From assembly GCA_015501605.1 (NCBI GenBank), contig JADNRZ010000004.1, positions 1 through 64,000 of the forward strand: 64,000 nt of DNA, in the 5' to 3' direction. A program made the position numbers and the translations under genes. This stretch comes from Panaeolus papilionaceus. Lineage: Eukaryota; Basidiomycota; Agaricomycetes; Agaricales. Positions within the stretch are counted from its first letter, which is position 1. The number at the start of each line of letters is the position of its first letter. Of this stretch, positions 55,264-64,000 are shown piece after piece. Below the pieces are notes generated by a model, which was given only the letters and a program-made list of their open reading frames with translations, searched no databases and was not told the DNA's origin.

Positions 55264-58200
55264 TTAGACCTGTTCAGTGACCGAAAAGCGCAAGCACATA
55301 CGCAAAACAATCAATGACGCGAGTAATGAAACCATTACGACATACACGATCGTGTACTTGACGACGATCCACCTTCGCTGCCTCTTCTGCTTCGTGGAGA
55401 AGAGAGGAGGGCGAATTTGTTTTGATGGTCGTAGCCAGACTGGAATCAAGGGACACGTCAGTTAGGCAGTCAGTTATACAGCTTCATGTGTACTTACACA
55501 GCATCGTAGAGTGCAGCGTGTTGGCATAAGGAAGCAAGATAGGTGGCGTAAGAATGACGAGCAAAATATGGCCCAATAGGAAGTCATTTCCCCACAAAGA
55601 CATCTCGACGATCTTGACAATGAACTCGCGCGCGGGTTGCGACATGGCAGAATTCCCGAGGCCTCGTCCATACCATTTACCAGTCCACCATGCACGGTTA
55701 GTTTCGTCATGCTTGAATTCACGGGTCAGGAAGACGGCGATGAGGAACTTTTGAAGGGCACGCTGGATGGCAATGATGGCGATGACACCCAGAACAGCAT
55801 GGGAGGCGTCCCAAAGCTCGAGGAACCACTATCGGAATTTGATGAGAATATGCGATAATTTTAGAAGGAGAAAAACCTACGAAGAATTCGAAGAAAGCGA
55901 CCAAACCGACAAGGCATGAGATATGGGCCAGAGATGCCATAACTGATCCAAATTTGGCCCAAGACTCCATCATAGGTCCCAAGAACAAGGAAATGATGAA
56001 CAGGGTTATAAGGACAGCTGCGTTCCAGACGACAGGTCCAATGGACACAACAGCAATCCTGATGAGCGGACTGGGTTGCTGAAGTCCGTTGGCATCAGGG
56101 AATGACTTGACGAACATATATGCATTGATGAAGAAGATGGCGATGCAGACAGGCCAAATGATTTCCGATATGATGACAGATCGCCATGTTGCGCGAGGAA
56201 CATCTCCGGAAAGCTTTTCAGACGGATGTCCAAGTTTTTTCTTCTTGTAGCCAGTGATCATGGTTCGCGAAAGACGACAATAACCGTACCAACTGCTCGT
56301 CTTGGACCTCGAATTGCCGCGCGACATCCAACGCAAGAATTCCCGATAGTCGATGATGAAGTCGGCATATGAGAATTGATGGGGATTGAACAGGAAGGGA
56401 GCGATGCAGAGGGATAGAACAGAGAGCCAGAAATAGATCAAGTGAGGTATCCAAATAGACATGGTTGCGTAGAGCAAGATCAGTAGGTTGCGCATGCCCA
56501 TGTAGATACTAGGTCCTGCAAAACGGGAATAGAGGATGCTGAAGGAGATGCGAGTGGTGGCGAATCCACGACCAGTAGCAATGTATCGAGCTCCACCGAA
56601 TGTCAAATTGCTGAGGATGGAGTTTGAGTAGATCTGGGTTGAAAACACTTCGAAGATGGGAGAGAGCGACAAAAAATGTTTGGCGAGTCGGAGGAGCGCC
56701 TTCCCAGTCCCTCGCTCAACGAGCTCTGTAATTTTTTTAAGTTGAAGGATTTTCCAGATAAGTGAGGAAGCATACCTTGCAAGAACAGCGGCAAGAAAGC
56801 AATGAAGAACACCAAGAAAATAGACACAATGCAGCGACGAATCCACTCAAAGACAGGAATGAGGTTGTAGCAACCTCCTTGCCCACCAATAACGTTGCCC
56901 TGAGCGTCCACTTTGCAGATCGCAAGTTGCTTGTTGAGGGTACCAATGTAGAGCACTACGGGTTGTAAGTAATTGAGCCAGTTGATATTCCTCAAGCGAC
57001 GACTTACTCGTGACCATGAACACTTGAATGGAATAAATAACGAGAATGTTGTTCACGTGGAAACCAGGATGACCGTAGTAGAAAGTGAGGAAGCGGTCAA
57101 TGGGCAGTTGAGTACCCAGGTAGTAGTACTCTCGACTGAGCATTTGCTCTCCCATTCCAGTACCGATTTTCGTTTGGAAATTGAGAATGGTTCCAAATCC
57201 AAGATCACGACCTTTTCCGCACTGGTAGTATTCGGAGTGCTTGATACGACCACCACGCCCAAACGCGTTCATTCCGGCGAAAATATCCTCGTTCAGATGC
57301 AGACCCTTCTGTGCTTTGGAGACACCACCGCGCGTATTCATGAAAGTGGCGTTGAGGAAATCAGGATGTCCATAATGCAGCTTCCCTCCAATCCAGGCCA
57401 GTGCACGAGCTGTCATCGTACCGAATGTTTGTTCCTTTCCGGCGGCGATATCACCAAGAACACCAATGTTCTCCGAAAAGATGTACTCGCGAGTACCAAC
57501 GATGGCGATAGGCGACTTGTTGAACTCTTTGTGACCCCATTGGGCATACGGGCTTTGGCTTGATACCGAGTATTCGTCGAACTCGCCCAAAACGTTTCGA
57601 ATCTTCAGACACTCTTCCAAGTAGTTGTCCTGGTTGGCGTCGATGAGCTGCAGATATTCACCGCGGTAGAAGATCATGGCATGATTCTGGTTGTCCGATT
57701 TACCGTCTCCTAGAATAGGATTGCCAGGGAGTTCAACACGGAATTTAGGTTTCCTCTTGCCAGTCTTCTCGTCCAATTCAGAGTGTCCGTCGATGAGAGC
57801 CGAGAATAGCCTGGCCTCTCCACCCTTTGTTGCTGAGGGTTCTTCGTCAAGGTATGCAATTTGGAGGTCGGGATAGGCACGTAGAAGGAACTCGGCGTTT
57901 TCGTATTCCTCCTTGTTGAACTTTGAAAACCTTTGCATGGAGATGGCAACCTTGAATTTCCTCCTGGCCATGCGCTCGAGCTCACGCTCCAAGCGTTCCG
58001 TATTACCGCCAAAGTTGTGCACGATATCCGGATTCTCGACGCGGTACAACAGCTTGATTGCCTTTGAGTAGTTCATCATACCAGAGACAGTACGATAAAG
58101 CGTCTGAGCACGAAGTGACGCCCAGATACGTGTTCGCAGTGTGTACTCTGGAGAGGATGTCTTGAAACCAATGCAGTAAAAGGGAAGATCGTCTGTCTTG

Positions 58201-60915
58201 GCCGCTTTCTCGTTGTGTTGCGTACCAGTGCCATCCATGCCCTCGGATTCCTCCGCGAGAATCTTCGTATCCTTGACGAAGTTGTCCCATTCGACAGGGT
58301 GAAGTTGTTTGAGGTATTCCAAGAGCGTAACCCGTGTGTTATGATCTTCCTCCCTGATAATCTCACGAAGACTGAGCAAGATCTTTTCTGAATAATGGGG
58401 TACCAACACAGTAAAGGTGGGCATTGCATCCACGGGAAGAGGTTCAGGAAGGGCGGTGGTGAGGGAGGATGCAAAGAATGAGATTCGACGCTCCGCTTCG
58501 CCTCCTGCTGGGAAGAAGGTTCCCTTGAAACCGGCTCCGTCTTGGTTGGTGAAGAAAGGAGGTGCACGCAAAGTCCTGCGACCATCGGGACCATCGACTT
58601 GATGGTACAACAAGCGTTGAACGTGATCGATAGACAACAAGTGCTCGCGATACATTGAAATAATGATGGCATTCCAAATCTGAGAAACGAGAACCTTGGG
58701 CTTATATTTGACCTCCATTTCTGTCGTGGCCAGAAGTTTGGCGTAGATGCGCTTGGGAAGACGTGTGTAGATGTCTTTCCAAGGGGTCCAAATAGACAAG
58801 CCTAGTGCAAAGGAACGACCGATACTGAAGATGACGATCCAGATGATGTACCAGAGGTATGTGTCCAAGAAGAACAGCACAAGATCCATGACATACATGA
58901 TGGCGAGTGTAAAGGTAACCTGATGACTGCAGAGTGCATTGCCAAAGAACTTGTCGCTGCATCCCTGAACCTCTGTGCGGACCATGACGGCGATGGGACT
59001 GCTGAAAGAGGATGTCAAAAAGAAGTAGGACTCCGTAAACTTGCAACTGAAGATCAAAACCCATAGCAGGATGGACGCGCTGCGAGCACTTCGATCTAGG
59101 GCGGGGTATGACGCAGTGAAAGTTTGTGAGGCCATGTACTTTCTTGACTTTCCGGCTACACGGTCACCGAACATCCTACCAGAAGGAATGGTACCAAAGG
59201 CTATGGTGACGACAACGGAAATGAAGAATTGAACGATGCCGATGATCAAGGGTATCTGGGTTTGGGTGGGGAGGTTGTCCACCATTGCGATATAGAACGT
59301 TGGTCCTGCGGTGATGGCCAAAATGACTAGAAGGAAGATGAGTCGGGTGGTCAGATGGGAAGCGTTGTTCCAAGTTGTCGGGATGTAGGAGAATTCAGCA
59401 ATAGTTGCGAGTATCATGATGAGGGTCGAGACAGCTCCACCGAGAGCGACTGCGGACCAGGTCATTTGTGGAGTTGGAACCTTCTGCAAGCGAGGGGCGT
59501 AGACTTTGGGAGAATTGAAGGCGGTGTAGAAGTAGTAGACGGAGATGTGGAGGATCCAGATGCGGTTGAAGTTGACCAGCAAATGGGCTAGTGAGCGTTT
59601 TTCGAAATATGTCTTGAAGAACACTCGGTCCCATTCGACATGCTTCAATTTCATAAAACGTTGGGCAGGGGGGACATCGACCAGTCGTTGCTGAACAAAA
59701 TAAATAAGATCACGGTTACTGGAGGATATTTCAAAACACTTACTCCGCCTCTGATAACAATTTTTGCAAGACCTTCAGGATACCAAAAAAGTTGGTTGAT
59801 ATCGTCATAACCAATGATTTGGGCATGATCCTTTTCCTTGCGAACAAACTTTCCGTCAACGACCTCGTATCCTTGATCTCGCATGAAACGATAAAGGGGT
59901 TTGATGATGTTCTCAAGGTAGAGACCTTCAGGGACGGGCTCCATGCTGTTTTGACATTCGGGACTACGGTAGTAGTCGTCGGCGCACTTGAAAATGTAGC
60001 ACAAGCATTCAGGCACGAAGCGAACGTTGCCCGCTTCACCCCAACACAAGAGATATAGGGCAATTTGACGCAGTCTGTCGTATTGGCTCATGTTGTTCAT
60101 AGCGTTTCTCCAACGATTGGTTGCCGAGTCCAGTGACTTGTTACCCTTTGGAGCACCGCCTTTGACACTCTTGAGACGCTGTAGACCCGGGTTTTGAGCT
60201 TGACCGACGGCGTCATCAAGGTTTAGTTGTGCAGCAAAGTACCATTTACGGTAGTTGGCGTTGGGACCACCGATATAATCAGCGTGGAGGGTAAGCAGAG
60301 CCTGGTTTGGTGTCATCCTGGAGGCCCTGGAATCGAGGAGGTGCATTGTAAAGTCGAACTACGAAAGCCTTTTAGCCTATGAATTAAAATAATATTGAAA
60401 TTAAACGTACCATGTTACGCATCGAGTCGCGCTGAAAGCCAAACTTTTGGGTAAGGTCGAGAAAGATGTCCTCTATTTCCTCAGTGGACATGGGTATCTG
60501 ACGGTCTGCAGACCAAGCTGGGTAATGGTCTGCTGAACCCAAGCCAGGGTCTGCAAAGGGGGAAATGCCGGGTATACTTGCATGAGAGTCGACAGAGGGA
60601 TCATAACGACCACCGCCATAAATATCTGAGCCGTGGCCTACTATAACGACGAGTGTAAGCCAAGAGAGAGAGGGGTATAAAATGATAAATTCAAAGAAAT
60701 ATACCTGAAGATTGACCGTCATAGTAAGAACCAGGACCAGCGAGCCTTGCGCTACTCGAGTTCATAGAATAATGGTCACCAGCATCAGAGTCTGCTTCAT
60801 CGTCACGACGTGGTATGGGAAAGGAAGGTCCAGGGTTACTTGGATTGAAATTTGGCTGAGGAAAAGGAAAATTTCTTGGATCCTGAGGCCTTGGAAAACC
60901 CGAGGCAGGGGGCAT
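55264..60915 (-). CDS. FKS1: 1,3-beta-glucan synthase catalytic subunit FKS1
   Basis: About 1,780 aa, plasma membrane. The N-terminus ([20 protein letters not shown]) is Pro/Asn-rich. The FKS1 dom1 region includes [40 protein letters not shown] and [14 protein letters not shown]. Membrane segments follow, then the cytosolic catalytic region ([40 protein letters not shown] [57 protein letters not shown]-like [20 protein letters not shown]). The C-terminal membrane bundle ends with [20 protein letters not shown]. By family, it polymerises 1,3-beta-glucan from UDP-glucose with Rho1 as activator. Hot-spot 1 reads FLTSSFSSP (58995-59021) and hot-spot 2 reads EWIRRCIV (56825-56848), both diverged from yeast. 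The large central exon covers about 2.8 kb. Confidence 0.97.
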
Positions 60916-61063
60916 GAGGAATTAGAAATATAAAGCAGAAAATAAAAAGAAAAGAAAGAGAGTAAAGAACGTCAATAGTGGTTGGTTGGACTGGACTGTT
61001 TGGTTGTTGAGCGGAGGTCAAAGCGGGAAAGAACAAGAGTGCGATCGTGGGAATTTTAAATAG
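60916..61063. promoter_or_regulatory. Shared divergent promoter, FKS1 / LRR gene
   Basis: 148 bp between divergent start codons. It has runs of A and GA (AAAAAGAAAAGAAAGAGAG) on the FKS1-leader side. No TATA box. Confidence 0.45.
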
Positions 61064-63555
61064 ATGGTAGTTATGCTTTTCGATCAAAAACTAAAAATAT
61101 TAATTATTATTATGGTTGTTCCTTCTCTTCTATCAATCTGTTTAATAGCTCTCTCAAATTACCCTCAACATGTCCATTTATTATCACCAACTAGACTTCA
61201 TTATTCAACTAATATCCTTTCAATTATAGATGATATTAATCCAAACTTATGGTTGACCATTATACAGGTCTTTCACGATTTACCGTCTTATTTCAAGAAA
61301 TACTCTTTACCTCTTAACCACCAACTCGTTCCAATCTCTCAGTCAATCCAGAACACGGCAGATTTTACCTTGTTAACTCTTCTGGATTTACAACACTGTC
61401 AACAGTTGACAGATACCAATATCACCCGACTCGATATCCTAAACAACTTGACCGCTTTAAATATATCCCACACTGAAATCACCTCTCTGGCAATCAAGAA
61501 TCTCGTAAACACTCTGTGTGTAATTGACGATGTATGTCCAACAGGCCCTTGGTCTCTACGTGTCATAGCCTTGAGGGATTGTCATAGCATATCAGACTCT
61601 GTCTACTCTGAACTTGTCAACTTCCCTCTGCTAGCCGTCGTAGGTAAGACTCCTTTGTGTTGTTTATGTTTCCGATAAGTCAACTGCTTTGTCTAGATTT
61701 ACGAGGAACCAAGTGCACGCCTCAGCCGTCTTTCCCCTTTGTATCTTGTACTGTGGATGAGTATTACCATCCAGCAAACTTGCAAGATTCTGTCGAACAT
61801 CTTCAGGCATCTTATCCTGAAACCTTTTCGTCCTCAAATTCGTACTTTCTCCACATAAACGAATGGGAATCCCAGAACCGTGTTAAACCACTAATCGCGT
61901 CCCAAAACACGTTTGTAGTCATACCTTCGAATCCACAGCACAATATCGTCGTAGGAAACTCGATTATCCTTCGAATGCACGAACAAGAACGTGAACAAAT
62001 TCTGCAATTTGAACGAAACAACGAAGCCTGGCATAGGAGGCAGGATATCTTGCAGGTTCATTCAATTATGTTCGCGGTCAGAAAGCAAGGAATCTAACAC
62101 CGTTATTTTCAGTCAAAATGCCTGCCAACCTCTACATCATTTCCACACCTAGATGTATCGCAACACAGAGTGCCAGCTGTCCCAAGACGCGCCAGTCCTA
62201 AACATTCCTCTGTCGGCCGCAGTATAAGACTATCGACCTCTGAACATACCCGCTCCATCATGCCCAAGGCTCATGGCAATCCCTCAGTTGTCGCGCCTCA
62301 GACTATCGCTGAACCAAGGCATCGGCCAATCCCATCTCTCAACACAAACAACGCAAACTCAACACGTCAACCCTCAGCTTTCGACACCACGGCAAGTACC
62401 TCTTCCAGTCCTACAAGTACAACGAGTACTGGAGAGGGGACAACACGGCCATCTCAAAGGGTGGGATCGTCATCCCTCGCCATTGCAGCACAGCAGCAGC
62501 CAAACCCAAATACAGCGGCCGCAGAAACGTTTTACGCATCTAACCGAGCTATGCGTACAGACTCTCAAACCCCGAAGACCAGTACTCAAAGGATTGCCAG
62601 ACGAAGAGAATTCGAATCACTATCGGATGCCAAAACACGACATCTCAAACTCTTCCGCGAACCCCCACCTTATTCTGCGTTACAAGGAGCGATTCGGAAA
62701 GTTGTTGCTGCACGGGAAAGCCTTACCCAGGATACTGAACAAAAGCGGCGGCACCGTAACGATGTAAAGGCCAGAAAGGAGAAAGCAGTGATTGATTTGA
62801 ATGGTGAGAAGGCCATGGGTATTAGGAAGAAAATGGAGACAAGTTTAATGGGGATGGTTGCTTCTCGGATGAATGGAGATGCCGCAGGAGGTGACACTGA
62901 ACGACCACTGAAGCGCCGACGGGTCTCGGACCAAGGCACGCCATCCTTCGATTATGGCGGCCAACCCCTTGGCACAAACAAGAAACCCAATCCGTTTCGG
63001 CGACGCGGCGAAGTACCTTCCTTAGGACCTATCTCGGACCTCTCTCGTCCACAAGAAGGGGTAGAGTTGGATGACGATGAGATTTATGACAGTATCGAAA
63101 ACGACGACATCGACATTCGTGGAGGCGGCTCGGTTTTGACTAAAAATAAAAGCAGCGCCGACTCTGGATTACTCATTACATCTTCCAAACCCTCCGATAA
63201 ACGCCTCAAGCCGATATCGTCATTACCAATCCCAATTTTAACACCCGAAATGCAGCAAGAAGAATGGGCTAAAGAAGCGAAAGCACTAGGAATTACCGTG
63301 GACAAGCTTAAACGCATAGGGTTTGGATGGACATCAAACAAGAATAGACCAACGACCTGCGAGAACGCCGACGATAAGCGAGACTCGGGAGCAAGTACGA
63401 GCAGGAGCAATATCAATGGGACTCGGCAGCAGAGCAGCTCTGGCCGAGAAGATAAGCGAAGGAAAAGTACGGGTAGTTCGTCGTCACCGTCAATATTGTC
63501 CAAGAATTCCAAGGCAAAAACGGGATTTGATTGGAGTAACTGGGGAAAGAAGTAA
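61064..63555 (+). CDS. Leucine-rich-repeat N-terminus fused to a long disordered region
   Basis: Starts MVVMLFDQKLKILIIIMVVP (start codon at 61064, or possibly MLFDQK at 61073). LRR-like units follow: LLTLLDLQHCQQLTDTNITR, NLTALNISHTEITSLAIKNL, LRVIALRDCHSISDSVYSEL and LLAVV|DLRGTKCT, the AMN1/F-box LRR style. Intron joins at about 61644-61696 and 62055-62113 keep frame. After a region ending HRRQDILQSKCLP the rest (from about residue 350) is Ser/Thr/Pro/Asn-rich and disordered, with charged patches (KRRHRNDVKARKEKAVIDLN, KRRRVSDQG) and a C-terminal segment LTPEMQQEEWAKEAKALGIT, IGFGWTSNK, ending FDWSNWGKK. I know no such fusion. It could act as a nuclear adaptor. No membrane anchor is certain. 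Confidence 0.7.
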
Positions 63556-63585
63556 TAAAATATTGAATATTAATTATTTGAAATG

Positions 63586-63591
63586 CACGTG
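63586..63591. promoter_or_regulatory. CACGTG E-box (CACGTGATC) upstream of PTC7-like gene
   Basis: GCACGTGATCTAATAG lies 88 bp upstream of the 63679 ATG and matches the element at 11054. Confidence 0.4.
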
Positions 63592-63678
63592 ATCTAATAG
63601 TTGCATCATAGGTCGAATGAATTTTGGTTGAGTCCTGGTCCAACTTGAACTCTCTCTCAAAGGCTACATACATACAAC

Positions 63679-64000
63679 ATGTCTTCTCCTTCGACATCTG
63701 CTATACGTACAAGATTATCGGCTTCAACAAATTCTGCTTTTACTAGACATGTCCTTCGAAAATCACTAATTCGCAATAGATTTAACACATCAACCGCGTC
63801 TCATCATCATGGACATGCAGCCAATATGTCTACAAGCACAATCAACAACGCAGGTAGAATTACAAGGTCTCCAATAAGGAGATCGTCAACAGTACACCGA
63901 TATCACGACGAGTCTCATTCTCCAACAATACTACCTCCGGGAAACGTTCAAAGACCATACACATTTCATATTGGCGCGAGCTGGGCCGGAAAACCCGAAT
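63679..64000 (+). CDS. N-terminus of a PTC7/azr1-like protein phosphatase 2C (truncated by window end)
   Basis: An open frame to the end of the window, no intron. It starts MSSPSTSAIRTRLSASTNSA, an Arg/Ser/Thr-rich, acid-free N-terminus (FTRHVLRKSLIRNRFNTSTA) typical of mitochondrial presequences, then a low-complexity Ser/His stretch. The last visible residues PYTFHIGASWAGKPE fit the start of the PP2C-type (PTC7/azr1) catalytic region, where a FHIGASxAxKP-like segment precedes the metal-binding domain. By family, PTC7 phosphatases act in mitochondria, on coenzyme Q biosynthesis proteins in yeast. The catalytic motifs lie outside the window, so the family call depends on the short segment only. 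Confidence 0.6.
   Translation, partial: MSSPSTSAIRTRLSASTNSAFTRHVLRKSLIRNRFNTSTASHHHGHAANMSTSTINNAGRITRSPIRRSSTVHRYHDESHSPTILPPGNVQRPYTFHIGASWAGKPE

Noticed and set aside
56973..57563. 196-codon + strand frame antisense to FKS1
   Set aside because: It lies wholly opposite the conserved glucan synthase catalytic region, whose codon constraint explains the open frame.

Overview
This window reads as nuclear DNA of a filamentous basidiomycete, most likely an Agaricomycete. Genes sit close together on both strands and are cut by many short GT-AG introns, mostly 45-60 bases. The encoded proteins match fungal families, including a basidiomycete-type FKS1 glucan synthase, small Cys-rich MC...CGH proteins and proteins recognisable only as lineage hypotheticals. 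I see no tRNA, rRNA, intact transposon or CRISPR array, and nothing prokaryotic. CDS coordinates below run from start codon to stop codon and include introns. Exon joins were worked out by eye from splice sites and frame continuity.

Layout. 0-1.2 kb (-): ESCRT-I subunit TSG101/Vps23, C-terminus outside the window. 1.6-3.4 kb (+): TEA/ATTS transcription factor. 4.3-7.3 kb (-): NOC3. 7.5-10.4 kb (+): APC5. 11.2-18.3 kb (+): a long XMAP215/Stu2 microtubule polymerase with five TOG domains. 18.7-21.4 kb (+): GPT2/SCT1-type acyltransferase. 21.5-23.5 kb (-): methionine aminopeptidase 1. 24.1-24.7 kb (-): unknown single-exon gene. 25.1-26.6 kb (+): eIF2B alpha. 27.6-28.2 kb (+): small Cys-rich protein A. 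29.7-31.1 kb (+): CTK2/cyclin K-like cyclin. 31.2-33.0 kb (-): hypothetical. 33.5-33.9 kb (-): small Cys-rich protein B. 34.6-35.3 kb (-): mitochondrial ribosomal protein bS21m. 35.5-36.5 kb (+): RWDD1/Gir2. 36.6-38.4 kb (-): YheT/Eht1-type alpha/beta hydrolase. 39.8-43.5 kb (+): large disordered protein. 43.8-44.9 kb (-): short-chain dehydrogenase. 45.0-46.6 kb (+): SET-domain methyltransferase. 46.9-48.8 kb (+): multi-spanning membrane protein. 49.1-49.75 kb (+): PAP2 dolichyldiphosphatase-like. 49.9-51.0 kb (+): DNAJC9-like J protein. 51.2-54.6 kb (-): FHIP/RAI16-like. 55.3-60.9 kb (-): FKS1. 61.1-63.6 kb (+): LRR plus disordered protein. 63.7 kb to the end (+): N-terminus of a PTC7-like phosphatase.

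How the genes relate. This is mostly a housekeeping neighbourhood: cell cycle and spindle (APC5, XMAP215, cyclin), ribosome biogenesis and translation (NOC3, eIF2B alpha, RWDD1, bS21m, MetAP1), membrane traffic (TSG101, FHIP), lipid metabolism (GPT2, PAP2, YheT hydrolase) and cell wall (FKS1). Fungal genes are not in operons, but several pairs are divergent and share short promoters of 109-394 bp. CACGTG elements recur 80-220 bp upstream of several start codons.

The most novel part is 26.6-34.6 kb. It is gene-poor and holds two small Cys-rich genes that share the exact signature CGH-x10-C-x4-C-x-F-S-x2-H. Both are cut by introns into tiny exons, down to 12 nt. The next most interesting observation is FKS1, whose two echinocandin hot-spot segments differ from the yeast sequence. 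Three gene models keep an unresolved frame or N-terminus: NOC3 exon 1, the SET gene at 45.42-45.56 kb, and PAP2.
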